Positions 1-9,775 of a DNA stretch of 64,000 bases are shown here, in pieces. Numbering within the stretch: position 1 is the first letter of the stretch; every line of letters begins with the position of its first letter. The stretch spans positions 281,031 to 345,030 of the forward strand of contig JBJHBW010000001.1 in the NCBI GenBank assembly GCA_050485685.1, read 5' to 3'. The stretch is from JBJHBP01 sp050485685. GTDB lineage: Bacteria > Pseudomonadota > Gammaproteobacteria > Steroidobacterales > Rariloculaceae. The position numbers and the translations under genes were made by a program. The notes beneath the pieces were generated by a model that did not search any database, had not been told where the DNA came from, and saw only the letters and a list, made by a program, of their open reading frames with translations.

Positions 1-440
1 TCTACATGCGCAACCGCGGCGAAGGCTTCGGCGCCGAAGTCAAGCGGCGCATCCTCACCGGCACTTACGTGCTGTCAGCCGGTTACTACGATGCGTACTA
101 CCTGAAAGCCCAGCAGGTGAGGCAACTGATCAGCAACGACTTTGCAGCCGCTTTCGCTGAGGTTGACCTGATCGCCGGCCCGACCACGCCGACACCCGCC
201 TTCGGTCTGGGGCAGAAACTGAATGACCCGGTGCAGATGTATCTGAACGACATCTACACGATAGGCGCCAACCTCGCCGGGCTGCCTGCGCTGTCGGTAC
301 CGTGCGGACTCGTGGACGGACTGCCGGTCGGCCTGCAACTGATCGCACCGCATCTGGAAGAGGCACGCCTGCTGAAAGCCGGCCACTGGTTCCAGCGCGA
401 GACGGACTGGCATGAACGCGCACCCCAGGCCTATGCCTGA
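1..440 (+). CDS. gatA: Aspartyl/glutamyl-tRNA amidotransferase subunit A, C-terminal part (5' end outside window)
   Basis: Only the last ~146 codons are present; the reading frame is open from the first bases of the window, so the gene begins upstream. GatA is the amidase subunit of GatCAB, which converts Glu-tRNA(Gln) or Asp-tRNA(Asn) to the amidated form in the cytoplasm. The visible part has the conserved C-terminal features of the amidase-signature family in GatA: the GEVKRRI-like stretch (here AEVKRRILTGTYVLS), the GPTTPTPAF motif, and the NLAGLPALSVPCG segment near the end. The Ser-cisSer-Lys catalytic triad lies in the missing part. gatB follows after ~60 bp on the same strand, the usual gatCAB order. 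Confidence 0.95.
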   Translation, partial: YMRNRGEGFGAEVKRRILTGTYVLSAGYYDAYYLKAQQVRQLISNDFAAAFAEVDLIAGPTTPTPAFGLGQKLNDPVQMYLNDIYTIGANLAGLPALSVPCGLVDGLPVGLQLIAPHLEEARLLKAGHWFQRETDWHERAPQAYA

Positions 441-503
441 TCGCAGACGCCGGCCGCGCCGGGACGGGCCCGGTGGACGGACGGATTCATTGACGCACAC
501 AGC

Positions 504-1970
504 TTGAGCACCCCGAGGATGGGCACAGTGGATTGGGAAATCGTCATAGGGCTGGAGATTCACACGCAGCTCGCCACCAGGAGCAAGATCTTCTCCGGAG
601 CGTCCACGCGCTATGGTGCTGCGCCGAATACCCAGGCCAGCCTCGTCGATCTCGGCTACCCCGGCGTGCTGCCGGTGCTGAACGCCGAGGCCGTGCGCAT
701 GGCGGTCAGCTTCGGGCTGGCCACAGGCTGTGAAATTGCCCGTCGCAGCGTGTTCGCGCGCAAGAATTACTTCTATCCCGACCTTCCCAAGGGCTACCAG
801 ATCAGCCAGTACGAACTGCCCATCGTGCATGGCGGGACGCTGGACATCGTCCTCGAGGATGGCACCATCAAGACCATAGGCATCACGCGAGCGCATCTGG
901 AGGAAGATGCCGGGAAGTCACTGCACGAGGATTTCCACGGCTACTCCGGCATGGATCTGAACCGCGCCGGCACGCCGCTGCTGGAAATCGTCTCCGAGCC
1001 GGACCTGCGTTCACCGACCGAAGCCGGCGCCTACATGCGCAAGATTCACACGCTGGTGCGCTACCTCGGCATCTCTGACGGCAACATGCAGGAAGGCTCG
1101 TTCCGCTGCGATGCGAACGTATCGGTCAGGCGGCACGGTGACACGAAGTTGGGCACCCGCACGGAACTGAAGAATCTCAATTCATTCCGATTCATAGAGA
1201 AAGCCATCGCGATCGAGGCGGAACGGCAGATCGATCTGATCGAAGGCGGCGGCAGAGTCGTTCAGGAAACGCGCCTGTTCGATCCGGACCGCGAGGAAAC
1301 CAGACCCATGCGCGGCAAGGAAGAAGCGAACGACTATCGCTATTTCCCCGATCCGGACCTGCTGCCCGTGGAACTGGACGAAACGTACATAGCCGCCGTA
1401 CGCGCGCAGCTTCCGGAGCTGCCGGACGCAAAATGCGAACGGTTCATGTCCGACTACGACCTCACCGCCTACGACGCCGGCGTGCTGACCGCCAGCCGCG
1501 TGCTGGCCGACTATTTCGAAACCGCTGCGAAGCAGACACGCGCGGCGCCTAAGGTGGCAGCCAACTGGGTCATCGGCGAACTGACCGGCGCGCTGAATCG
1601 CGAAGGGCTGGACATCACCCAGTCGCGCATCATGCCCGATGCATTGGCCGCGTTGCTGGACCGCATCGCCGACGGCACGATCTCGGGCAAGATTGCAAAA
1701 GAGGTCTTCGACGCCGTGTGGCAGGGCGAGGGTGATGTCGATGCGATCATTGCCAGCCGCGGATTGCAGCAGATTACCGACTCATCCAGCATTGAAGCGA
1801 TGGTGGACGAAGTCATCGGCGCGAATCCGGCCCAGGTGGAACAGTATCGCGGCGGCAAGACACAGGTCCTGGGCTTTCTCGTCGGTCAGGTCATGAAGGC
1901 GTCACGCGGCAAGGCCAATCCGCAGCAGGTCAACGAGATCCTGCGCCGCAAGCTTGGCGATCCGGCATGA
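504..1970 (+). CDS. gatB: Aspartyl/glutamyl-tRNA amidotransferase subunit B
   Basis: GatB binds the misacylated tRNA and activates the side-chain carboxylate with ATP, working with GatA (amidase) and GatC. The protein of 488 residues is the usual length; it opens with the family hallmark WEIVIGLEIHTQL, has the YFYPDLPKGYQISQYE core and ends in the tRNA-binding YqeY-like tail with KANPQQVNEILRRKL. The frame can start at TTG 504 or at ATG 519; neither has a good Shine-Dalgarno, and the ATG would give an N-terminus (MGTVDWEIVIGLEIH) closer to the family norm. The stop overlaps the hslO start by four bases, so the two are translationally coupled. Confidence 0.96.
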   Translation: MSTPRMGTVDWEIVIGLEIHTQLATRSKIFSGASTRYGAAPNTQASLVDLGYPGVLPVLNAEAVRMAVSFGLATGCEIARRSVFARKNYFYPDLPKGYQISQYELPIVHGGTLDIVLEDGTIKTIGITRAHLEEDAGKSLHEDFHGYSGMDLNRAGTPLLEIVSEPDLRSPTEAGAYMRKIHTLVRYLGISDGNMQEGSFRCDANVSVRRHGDTKLGTRTELKNLNSFRFIEKAIAIEAERQIDLIEGGGRVVQETRLFDPDREETRPMRGKEEANDYRYFPDPDLLPVELDETYIAAVRAQLPELPDAKCERFMSDYDLTAYDAGVLTASRVLADYFETAAKQTRAAPKVAANWVIGELTGALNREGLDITQSRIMPDALAALLDRIADGTISGKIAKEVFDAVWQGEGDVDAIIASRGLQQITDSSSIEAMVDEVIGANPAQVEQYRGGKTQVLGFLVGQVMKASRGKANPQQVNEILRRKLGDPA

Positions 1971-2869
1971 ACGAGCTGCAGCCGTTCCTGTTCGAGGGGC
2001 TGAACATACGCGGCGCACTGGTACGACTGCGCGAGACCTGGCGCAGCGTCGTCGCCGAACACCACTACCCGCGTGATCTGGAGCACCTGCTTGGCGAAGG
2101 CGTGGTCGCAACCGTGCTGGTTGGCAGTGCCCTCAAGGATCAGCCGGGGATCTCCCTTCAGCTGCAGGGAGAAGGCCGATTACGGCTGCTGCTGGTGCAA
2201 TGCAGCAGCGAAACCGATACGGCGTCGCGAAATCGCGCCTACCGGGTGCGCGCGATGGCGCAGTGGCACGAGTCCGTCGACGGCGGACCGTGGCTGCATG
2301 GCGGCCGCCTGGCCGTGAACGTCGATACCGGCGGCTCACAAGGTCTTTACCAGGGCATCGTCCCGCTGGTCAGCCAGGATCTGGGCGAATGTCTTGAAAG
2401 CTACTTCCGGCAATCCGAACAGCTGCCCACGCGGCTGGTGCTGAAATCAGCGGCCGAATCCACGGCATCGACTGCCGGCACCGACGCCGGCGTGGCCGGT
2501 CTGTTGCTGCAGGTGCTGCCAGGCGAAGCCCCGGACGCCGGACTGTTCGATGAACTGACTGCACTGGCCAATACCGTTTCGGCCACGGAACTGAACGAAC
2601 TGCCCGCCGACGTGCTGCTGCGACGGCTGTTCAGCAGTCACACCGTGCGCCTGTTCGCGGCGCGGCCCGTGCTGCACGACTGCCGCTGCACCCCGGAGCA
2701 CCTGGCCGGCATCGTACGCATGCTTGGCGAGGCGGAGTTGCGCGAACTGCTGGTGAATCCCGGCTGGGTGGAACTGAACTGCGAGTTCTGCAACCGCGCT
2801 TTCCGATACGACGAAGCCGGCGTGAACGCCGTGCTGCGTGGCGAATCACCCGGCACGCCCCTGCACTGA
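1967..2869 (+). CDS. hslO: Redox-regulated molecular chaperone Hsp33
   Basis: Hsp33 is a cytoplasmic holdase that is inactive with zinc bound to four reduced cysteines and is switched on by oxidative unfolding. All four cysteines are visible: a CxC pair (C239, C241) and a CxxC pair (C272, C275) about 30 residues later, as required by the family. The length (300 residues) is normal. The N-terminal part has the expected IRGALVRL and AVGTALKD-like (LVGSALKDQ) segments. It overlaps gatB by ATGA and is followed after six bases by the TldD-like gene, so gatA-gatB-hslO-TldD/PmbA pair is probably one transcript. Confidence 0.94.
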   Translation: MNELQPFLFEGLNIRGALVRLRETWRSVVAEHHYPRDLEHLLGEGVVATVLVGSALKDQPGISLQLQGEGRLRLLLVQCSSETDTASRNRAYRVRAMAQWHESVDGGPWLHGGRLAVNVDTGGSQGLYQGIVPLVSQDLGECLESYFRQSEQLPTRLVLKSAAESTASTAGTDAGVAGLLLQVLPGEAPDAGLFDELTALANTVSATELNELPADVLLRRLFSSHTVRLFAARPVLHDCRCTPEHLAGIVRMLGEAELRELLVNPGWVELNCEFCNRAFRYDEAGVNAVLRGESPGTPLH

Positions 2870-2875
2870 GCCGGC

Positions 2876-4327
2876 ATGCACGACGCGCTTCAACAGCGTT
2901 TTCTGAGTGCTCTGCCGGCAGGCCTGGACTTCGCCAGTCTTCGCCACCACCGCGACACGTCACAGACCCTGTCCGTACGCCATGGCGTGGTGCTGCCACC
3001 GGCTTCGCAGCATGACGAAGGCGCGATGATCACCGTTCACGCCGGCGGCGGTATCGGCTATGCAGCCACCGCCGATCTGAGCACCGGCGGATTACGAAAC
3101 GCCTGCCGTCAGGCACTGGACTGGGCAAAGCTGAGCGCAGAGCTCGGCCTGATCGACGCACGTACTGTCGAGCTGCAACACCCTCAGGGCCGTTTCGAAA
3201 GCCCGGTGCAGCAACCATGGGCGCAGGCGCCACTGTCTGAACTGCTGGCGCTGCTGCAGGCCGCGTCCGGCGGCCTGATGAGCCACGACAGCATCGTCGA
3301 CAGCGCCGCCACGTTGTGGCGCACAAGGTCGGAACGGCTTCTGCTGACAGACAGTGGCGGGCGCAGCGAACAGACCTTCGACCGACTCATTCCGATGCTG
3401 CAGGCCACCGCAAACCGTGGCAGCCGCACCGAGACCCGAACGCTGGGCGGCATGGGCTGGGTCCGCCAGCAGGGCCTTGAACTGCTGCAGGAATGCCGGT
3501 TCAGCGAATCGGCCGCCGGCATCGCCGCCGATGCCGTTGCGCTGCTGGACGCCGACGAATGCCCGAACGGGCACATGGATGTGCTGCTGGCACCGGATCA
3601 GATGATGCTGCAGATTCACGAATCCATCGGCCATCCGCTGGAGCTCGATCGCATTCTCGGCGACGAGCGCAACTACGCCGGTCGCAGCTTCGTGACCCTG
3701 GACATGTTCGGCAGCTACCGCTACGGCTCCGAACTGCTCAACGTGACGTTCGATCCCACGCGTCCTGAACAGGCGGCCAGCTATGCATTCGACGATGACG
3801 GCTTCGCAGCCACACGCGTCTGGCTGATCCGCGACGGCCTGTTGTTGCGGCCACTGGGCAGCGCCATATCCCGGGATCGTTGCGCCGATCACTTACCCGG
3901 GTTTTCCGGCACCGCCAACTCACGCGCCGACAGCTGGCGCAGACCGCCCATAGACCGCATGGCCAATCTCAACGTGGAACCGGGCGACAGCAGTTTCGAC
4001 GACATGGTCGCCAGCGTGGAACGGGGCATCTACATGCGCACCAACTGCTCGTGGTCCATTGACGATTCGCGCAACAAGTTTCAGTTCGGCTGTGAGTGGG
4101 GGCAGCTGATAGAGGACGGGCGCCTGACGCGCATCGTGCGCAAGCCCGGCTACCGCGGGGTGTCGGCCGGCTTCTGGCGCAACCTGGCAGCGGTTGGCGA
4201 CACGAGCAGCCTGCGTGTGCACGGCACACCCTACTGCGGCAAGGGTGAACCCAACCAGGCGGTATTCGTCGGTCATGCATCGCCGCCCTGCCTGTTCCGC
4301 GACGTGAACGTCTTTGGTGGCGACTGA
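2876..4327 (+). CDS. TldD/PmbA family metalloprotease, TldD-like subunit
   Basis: TldD and TldE (PmbA) form a heterodimeric zinc protease that degrades unfolded peptides and matures some ribosomally made peptides. This 483-residue protein has the zinc-binding HExxxH motif as HESIGH at residues 248-253, followed by PLELDRILGDERNYAG, and the late conserved stretch with ERGIYMRTNCSWSID. The residues after the zinc motif differ from those I recall for E. coli TldD (HEAxGHGLEGD), so this is probably a separate subfamily rather than a strict TldD orthologue. Its stop overlaps the start of the next, paralogous gene by one base, which fits an obligate two-subunit enzyme. Confidence 0.88.
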   Translation: MHDALQQRFLSALPAGLDFASLRHHRDTSQTLSVRHGVVLPPASQHDEGAMITVHAGGGIGYAATADLSTGGLRNACRQALDWAKLSAELGLIDARTVELQHPQGRFESPVQQPWAQAPLSELLALLQAASGGLMSHDSIVDSAATLWRTRSERLLLTDSGGRSEQTFDRLIPMLQATANRGSRTETRTLGGMGWVRQQGLELLQECRFSESAAGIAADAVALLDADECPNGHMDVLLAPDQMMLQIHESIGHPLELDRILGDERNYAGRSFVTLDMFGSYRYGSELLNVTFDPTRPEQAASYAFDDDGFAATRVWLIRDGLLLRPLGSAISRDRCADHLPGFSGTANSRADSWRRPPIDRMANLNVEPGDSSFDDMVASVERGIYMRTNCSWSIDDSRNKFQFGCEWGQLIEDGRLTRIVRKPGYRGVSAGFWRNLAAVGDTSSLRVHGTPYCGKGEPNQAVFVGHASPPCLFRDVNVFGGD

Positions 4328-5661
4328 TGCAGCAGCAATTTCATGAACTGGCCGACCATGCGACCTCGCTGCTGCGTGGCAACGAAATATTCACCGCGAC
4401 GCTGGACGCCGAAGACTCACAGTTCTGTCGCCTCAATCACACCCGCATACGCCAGGCCGGATCGGTTCGTCAGGCACAACTGAACCTGCGCCTGATCAAT
4501 GGCCGGCGCAATGCCAGCGCCACGCTGACGCTGTCGGAATCGCCCGAAACCGACCGCACCCGCCTGGCCGGTGTGCTGTCTGATCTGCGCGCACAGCTCG
4601 ATCTGCTGCCGGACGATCCGCATCTGCTCTATGCCACCGAACCGTGTTCCACGGAAACGATTGACCGCACGCAACTGCCGGATGCGCGCGAAGTCATCGC
4701 AACCGTACTGGCCGATCCGCCGGACAGCGCAGCGGGCCTGGATCTGGTCGGCATCTATGCGTCCGGTCCGGTGTGGCGTGGCTTTGCAAACTCCATGGGC
4801 CAGAGAAACTGGCACGAACGTGTCAGTTTCAATTTCGATTTCAGCTGCTACCTGCACGAAGACAAGGCCGTCAAGAAGAGCCTTGCCGGCACGAAGTGGG
4901 AGCCCGAGGCTTTCGCCGCTACGCTGGATGCGGCACGGCGCGAACTGGAACTGCTGCAACGCCCTGCGCGAACCATCTCGCCGGGCGCGTACCGCACCTA
5001 TCTGGCACCGGCAGCCCTGAAGGAGATCGCCGAACTGCTGTCCTGGGATGCCTTCAGTGCCCGCGCCCATTGCACACGACAGACGCCGCTGCTGCGGCTG
5101 ATCGACGGACAGCAGACGTTGTCCGCAGCCGTCACGCTGCACGAAGACACGGCACGCGGGCTGGCGCCGGATTTCGACGACGCCGGTTTCATCCGACCGG
5201 CCACGGTGACGCTGATCGACGGCGGAAAATATCGCGACTGCATGGTGTCGGCACGCTCAGCCAGGGAGTTCGGCCTTGCGGCGAATGGGGCTGACGGGCG
5301 CGAGAGTCCGGAGTCCCTGTCCCTGCAACCTGGTGAACTCGCGCTTGATGATGTGGCTGCCGCACTGGACGACGGTCTGTGGATCAACAACCTGTGGTAT
5401 CTGAACTATTCCGACCGCGACGCGTGCCGCATTACCGGCATCACCCGCTTCGCCTGCTTCGTCGTTGAGAACGGCCGTGTCATCGCCCCGCTGAATGTCA
5501 TGCGTTTCGATGACTCGCTGCTGCGCATGCTCGGCCCTCACCTGCTCGGGCTGACGCAGGAAACAGAATGGCTGGCGAGTCCTTCCACCTATGGCGCACG
5601 CAGCACCGATTCGATGCGACTGCCCGGCGCGCTGATCGAGCGGTTGAATCTGACGCTGTAG
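4327..5661 (+). CDS. TldD/PmbA family protein, TldE-like (non-zinc) subunit
   Basis: The 444-residue product belongs to the same family as its upstream neighbour but has no HExxxH motif, as expected for the TldE/PmbA partner, which shapes the active-site chamber without binding zinc. Family features include the YASGPVWRGFANSMGQRNW segment near residue 140-160 and the ITRFACFVVENGRVIAPLNVMRFDDSL stretch near the C-terminus (seen as shorter conserved blocks). The start is coupled to the upstream stop (one-base overlap). It is the last gene of the gatA-gatB-hslO run; prmC lies convergent 64 bp further on. Confidence 0.86.
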   Translation: MQQQFHELADHATSLLRGNEIFTATLDAEDSQFCRLNHTRIRQAGSVRQAQLNLRLINGRRNASATLTLSESPETDRTRLAGVLSDLRAQLDLLPDDPHLLYATEPCSTETIDRTQLPDAREVIATVLADPPDSAAGLDLVGIYASGPVWRGFANSMGQRNWHERVSFNFDFSCYLHEDKAVKKSLAGTKWEPEAFAATLDAARRELELLQRPARTISPGAYRTYLAPAALKEIAELLSWDAFSARAHCTRQTPLLRLIDGQQTLSAAVTLHEDTARGLAPDFDDAGFIRPATVTLIDGGKYRDCMVSARSAREFGLAANGADGRESPESLSLQPGELALDDVAAALDDGLWINNLWYLNYSDRDACRITGITRFACFVVENGRVIAPLNVMRFDDSLLRMLGPHLLGLTQETEWLASPSTYGARSTDSMRLPGALIERLNLTL

Positions 5662-5725
5662 GGCGGCCGTGCCGCAGAGGCCATGGCACACTCCGCCTGG
5701 CAGCGACATGGATGGTGGGTCCTGA

Positions 5726-6625
5726 TCAGGACTGCAGGGACAACACGGTGACGCGGTCGTGGCCGGCAAGGTCGGGGTGGACGGCGTCTGCGCGCAGGCC
5801 GGCTTCGGCGGCAAGGTTCGCAACGTCTTCGCGCTGCGTGCTGCCGTGCTCTATCAGCAACAGGGAGTGCGGCCACATGTGGGCGGGTGCCTGGGCAAAT
5901 ATCTCGCGGATGGCATCCAGACCTTCGGGGCCTGCGGCCAGTGCCTGGCGCGGTTCGAATCTCAGTTGCTGATCCAGTGCCGGATCGTCGCCATGCACGT
6001 AAGGAGGATTGCTGCAGATCACGTCGTAGCGCGCATCACCCAGGGTAGCGAACCAGCGTGAGTGCAGGAAGCGGACCGGCAGGGTCAGGGCTTCGGCGTT
6101 TCGTATCGCGACGGCCAGAGCCTCGTTGCTGACATCCACCGCGGTGACGTCGGCCAGCGGGCGGGCATGACGTATCGCCAGTGCGATCGCGCCGCTGCCG
6201 GTGCCAAGATCGAGCACGCGGGTGCGGCGATCGGCGGGTAGCGCGGCCAGCGCCAGGTCGACCAGGAGTTCGGTTTCGGGCCTGGGTACCAGCGTATCCG
6301 GCGTGACTGCGAGCGGCAGACCATAGAATTCGCGGCGGCCGGTGATCAGTGCGAACGGTTCGCCGGCCGCGCGCCGGGCGATCAGGTTCAGGTACTGCCG
6401 TGCCGCCGCTGCCGCCACTTCACGTTCCGGAAAGGCCAGGATGGTACTGCGTGGCCAGCCGGTCGCATGGACCAGAAGCAGGTCCGCATCGAGTCGTTCA
6501 CCGTTTCCGGCCGCCTGTAGCTGTTGCCTGCCCTGCGCGAGCAGTGCGCCCACCGTACCGCCGCTGCGCGCCGGGTCAACCCCCGCGCCGAACTTACCGC
6601 TGCGCGGAGATCCGCTCTGCGACAT
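5726..6625 (-). CDS. prmC: Peptide chain release factor N5-glutamine methyltransferase
   Basis: PrmC (HemK) methylates the glutamine of the GGQ motif in release factors RF1 and RF2 with S-adenosylmethionine. The SAM-binding motif I is seen as DLGTGSG (residues 139-145) and the glutamine-binding NPPY motif at 206-209. The N-terminal helical domain of ~100 residues that grips the release factor is present; total 299 residues against ~277 for E. coli, with ~20 extra N-terminal residues that may be untranslated. It follows prfA by two bases, so enzyme and substrate are made from the same transcript, as in most Gammaproteobacteria. Confidence 0.95.
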   Translation of the reverse strand: MSQSGSPRSGKFGAGVDPARSGGTVGALLAQGRQQLQAAGNGERLDADLLLVHATGWPRSTILAFPEREVAAAAARQYLNLIARRAAGEPFALITGRREFYGLPLAVTPDTLVPRPETELLVDLALAALPADRRTRVLDLGTGSGAIALAIRHARPLADVTAVDVSNEALAVAIRNAEALTLPVRFLHSRWFATLGDARYDVICSNPPYVHGDDPALDQQLRFEPRQALAAGPEGLDAIREIFAQAPAHMWPHSLLLIEHGSTQREDVANLAAEAGLRADAVHPDLAGHDRVTVLSLQS

Positions 6626-6627
6626 GA

Positions 6628-7716
6628 TCAGGCGTCGGCGCCGGCCGCTGCCAGCAGTTCGGCCTGATGTTCATGACGCAGCGGACCGATCACCGGTTCC
6701 AGATTGCCCTCCAGAATGTCATCCAGCTTGTACAGCGTCAGGTTGATGCGATGGTCGGTGACACGCTTCTGAGGATAGTTATAGGTGCGTATGCGCTCGG
6801 ATCGGTCGCCACTGCCGACCAGACTGCGTCGCTTCTCGGCGGTCTCGGTTTCGCGCCGTGTGACCTCGCGTTCCCGCAGTCTGGCGGCCAGCAGCGTCAT
6901 CGCACGTGCGCGGTTCTTGTGCTGGGAGCGTTCATCCTGACATTCGACGACGATGCCGGAAGGCAGATGCGTGATGCGTATTGCCGAGTCCGTCTTGTTG
7001 ACGTGCTGGCCGCCCGCGCCGGAGGCGCGGTAGGTGTCCACGCGCAGTTCCGCCGGATTGATCGCAATCTCTTCCATTTCATCCGGCTCCGGCAGCACGG
7101 CCACCGTACAGGCCGATGTATGAATACGCCCCTGTGCTTCCGTCGCCGGCACCCGCTGGACGCGGTGCGCACCGGACTCGAACTTCAGCTGCGCATAGGC
7201 GCCCGCACCGACCACTCGGGAAATGATCTCCTTGTATCCGCCATGCTCACCCTCGCTGGCGCTCAGCACTTCAACCCGCCAGCCCTGCTGCTCGGCAAAG
7301 CGGCTGTACATGCGAAACAGATCACCGGCAAACAGGGCCGCTTCATCACCGCCGGTGCCGGCGCGTATTTCCAGAAACAGGTTGGCGTCATCGTCCGGGT
7401 CGTGCGGCACCAGGTGCAGCGCCAGCCTTTGCTCCAGTTCCTCGCGACGTGCTTCAAGCGTCTCAAGCTCCTCTTCGCCCAGCGCCTGCATCTCCGGATC
7501 GTCGCCGGCACTGAGTTCCGCAGCCGCGGCGACGTCGGACTCAAGACGGCACCACGCCGCATAGTCCTGCGCCAGCGCTTCAAGACGGGCATATTCGCGC
7601 GACAGTTCACGAAAGCGGTCCTGATCGGCAATCACATCGGGATCGCTGAGCAGACGCGCGATCTCCTCATGTCTGTCGGCCATGACCGCGAGCCGGTTGC
7701 GAATCGAGTCTTTCAC
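6628..7716 (-). CDS. prfA: Peptide chain release factor 1
   Basis: RF1 terminates translation at UAA and UAG. The RF1-type tripeptide anticodon PAT is at residues 190-192 and the catalytic GGQ at 235-237. I place the start at GTG 7716 (VKDSIRNRL), giving 362 residues; the open frame continues upstream to 8121, but that extension lies antisense to the next gene and does not resemble RF1. In E. coli hemA sits directly upstream of prfA; here there is none. The gene is divergent from the TPR lipoprotein across a 256-bp gap. Confidence 0.95.
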   Translation of the reverse strand: MKDSIRNRLAVMADRHEEIARLLSDPDVIADQDRFRELSREYARLEALAQDYAAWCRLESDVAAAAELSAGDDPEMQALGEEELETLEARREELEQRLALHLVPHDPDDDANLFLEIRAGTGGDEAALFAGDLFRMYSRFAEQQGWRVEVLSASEGEHGGYKEIISRVVGAGAYAQLKFESGAHRVQRVPATEAQGRIHTSACTVAVLPEPDEMEEIAINPAELRVDTYRASGAGGQHVNKTDSAIRITHLPSGIVVECQDERSQHKNRARAMTLLAARLREREVTRRETETAEKRRSLVGSGDRSERIRTYNYPQKRVTDHRINLTLYKLDDILEGNLEPVIGPLRHEHQAELLAAAGADA

Positions 7717-7972
7717 GTGAGATCCGTGTACGGGTGAGGCGGCCTGCCACGCTGCGGCCGCGGGTCCTGCGCATGAAGCGGGCGGAAATTGTCGGGGAAT
7801 CGTGCAGCATCCACAAGAAGCGCCTGAGGTATAGTGTTCGCGGCGACCGGAATGACGGTCGCAGGGGCAGGTCGGGTCCGGCTTATGCCGGCCCCGGGAA
7901 CCATGCCGCAGGACAGACGCCCGTAAAGCACGGCCGCTGACGGACAGTACAGAAAGAATTCGGGGAGCCCAG
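7717..7972. other. Divergent intergenic region between prfA and the TPR lipoprotein gene (no hemA)
   Basis: This 256-bp gap separates the divergent transcripts. It holds no credible gene. A small stem (GCGACCG at 7843-7849 with CGGTCGC at 7856-7862) and a CCGGC/GCCGG stem around 7882-7895 are visible; neither is followed by a T-run. In related Gammaproteobacteria glutamyl-tRNA reductase (hemA) occupies the position upstream of prfA, so the locus is rearranged. Confidence 0.6.
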
Positions 7973-9775
7973 TTGAAGAGCCCCTTTTCCGCATCCATGC
8001 GACGACTGCTGCTTCTGCTGATCGTATCGACGATAGGCGGATGCGCGACCATGCCGTCACAGGACAGCGCTGATCGACGCATCGCGTTCGACTCCCATGT
8101 ACTGCTGGGAGACATCGCCATCGAGCGTCAGCAGCTGGAACGTGCCACCGATCACTATGTCGCCGCCGCGCTGGTATCCGATGATCCGGCCGTCGCCGAG
8201 CGCGCAGCGCGCATGGCACACGAACTCGGCATGACAGACGCCAGCCGGCAGGCGCTGACGCGATGGCGTGCGCTCGGCCCTGACGACGAGCGCATCCACT
8301 ATTTCGGCGGCGTGCTCGAAGCCCGCACCGGTCGTGCCGACCTTGCTGCCGCTGAGTTCACCAGGCTGATCGAGGGCCTGGGCGACCCAGGCATCGGGAT
8401 GGCCCTGATCGTCGATGCGCTGGAGACGGAAACCGATGCGGCGACAGCGGTGCAGGTGCTGACGTCATTGCTGCAGCGCTTCCCCGGCACCATGGAGGGT
8501 CACTATGGCCTGGCACGCTTTGCACTGCGTTCCGGCAATTTCAATCTGGCGCTGACGAATGCTGCAACAGCTGCGGAACTGGCACCGAATCGCGTCGATG
8601 CTCAGCTGCTGTATGCGCGCACCCTGCTGGTTTCCGGGCGTACGGAAGAAAGCCTGCAGATTGCCGACCGCATGGCCAGCCAGCACGACGATCTGGAAAC
8701 GCGGCTGCAGCACGCCGAACTGCTGATCTCGGCCGGACGCCCGGACGAGGCGCGAACCAGTCTCGACCGCATCCTGCGCGATGATCCCGGTCTGCCCGAG
8801 GCGGTCCGTGCGCTCGCCTATCTGGCGCTGACCCAGAACGAACTGGATACCGCCGAAAGGCACTTCAACGACCTTCGCAACGACCCGCGCTATCGTGACG
8901 AGGCGTTCTATTACCTGGGTCGCATCGCAGAAACCGAAGGGCGTTTTCTGGCCGCGACACGCGCCTTTCAGCGCGTGACCTCGGGCAATCACGTCGTGGA
9001 AGCGCAACTGCGTACCGCGCGGGTTCTGCTGGAGGAAATGAACGACAGCGAAGGCGCGCTCAGGCACCTTCAGGAATTCGGCAATGCGAACCCGAATTTC
9101 CATGCCGAACTGCTGATCGCGCGTGGCCAGATCCTGCTGCAGATGGATCGGGCGGACGAAGCGATGCGCCTGATCAGCGACGCGGTGGACGCGAATCCCG
9201 ACGACGAAACACTGCACGGTCTGCACGCGCGAATGTTCGTCATCATCGCGCACGACGCACTGGACAGGCGCTCGCTGGACGAAGCCGAATCCGTGCTCAA
9301 CGAGGGTCTCGCGCTTTATCCGGGCGATCCCTCATTGCGCTATTCCATGGCTCTGGTCTACGAACGCCAGCGACGCGCCAGGCGCGCAGTCAATCTGCTT
9401 CGACAACTGGTGGATGAACAGCCGAACAACCCCGCCTACCTGAATGCACTGGGCTATGTACTCACCGACGGCATGAACCGTCACACCGAGGCACGTGGCT
9501 ACATTCAGCAGGCGCTGGCCATGGACCCGGACAACCCCGCGATCATCGACAGCATGGGCTGGGTGCTGTTCCGGCTCGGCGACGCCGAGTCAGCCCTGTC
9601 CTACCTGGAACGCGCCTACCGACTCGAGGACGATTCGGAAATCGCAGCGCATCTGATCGAAGTGCACTGGGCATTGGGCAACCGTGATCAGGCGCGCATG
9701 CTGTTCGAGACAGCCTTCGAACGCGATCCGGAAAGCCCGCACCTGAACGACGTGAGCCGCCGGCTGCTGCGATGA
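7973..9775 (+). CDS. TPR-repeat outer-membrane lipoprotein, upstream of lolB
   Basis: The 600-residue product starts with a lipoprotein signal peptide (hydrophobic LLLLLIVSTIGG, lipobox cysteine C24) and then consists of tandem tetratricopeptide helices; clear TPR signatures include YLNALGYVLTD and the AIIDSMGWVLFRLGD segment near the C-terminus. TPR lipoproteins occupy this position next to lolB in many Gammaproteobacteria (a PA4667-like arrangement); the exact role is not settled but a scaffold in envelope assembly is plausible. TTG 7973 is the likely start because GGGGAG lies 5-10 bases before it; ATG 7997 is an alternative. Its stop overlaps the lolB start (ATGA). Confidence 0.88.
   Translation: MKSPFSASMRRLLLLLIVSTIGGCATMPSQDSADRRIAFDSHVLLGDIAIERQQLERATDHYVAAALVSDDPAVAERAARMAHELGMTDASRQALTRWRALGPDDERIHYFGGVLEARTGRADLAAAEFTRLIEGLGDPGIGMALIVDALETETDAATAVQVLTSLLQRFPGTMEGHYGLARFALRSGNFNLALTNAATAAELAPNRVDAQLLYARTLLVSGRTEESLQIADRMASQHDDLETRLQHAELLISAGRPDEARTSLDRILRDDPGLPEAVRALAYLALTQNELDTAERHFNDLRNDPRYRDEAFYYLGRIAETEGRFLAATRAFQRVTSGNHVVEAQLRTARVLLEEMNDSEGALRHLQEFGNANPNFHAELLIARGQILLQMDRADEAMRLISDAVDANPDDETLHGLHARMFVIIAHDALDRRSLDEAESVLNEGLALYPGDPSLRYSMALVYERQRRARRAVNLLRQLVDEQPNNPAYLNALGYVLTDGMNRHTEARGYIQQALAMDPDNPAIIDSMGWVLFRLGDAESALSYLERAYRLEDDSEIAAHLIEVHWALGNRDQARMLFETAFERDPESPHLNDVSRRLLR

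Noticed and set aside
75..896. 273-codon minus-strand frame over gatA and gatB
   Set aside because: It lies antisense to two conserved genes, has no family similarity and no ribosome site; such frames are common in GC-rich DNA.
3092..3892. 266-codon minus-strand frame within the TldD-like gene
   Set aside because: Antisense to a conserved protease; composition is biased (His, Arg, Gln-rich), typical of a shadow frame.
7717..7972. Structured non-coding RNA in the prfA/TPR gap
   Set aside because: Two small stems are visible but no known RNA family pattern and no T-run; not enough to call.
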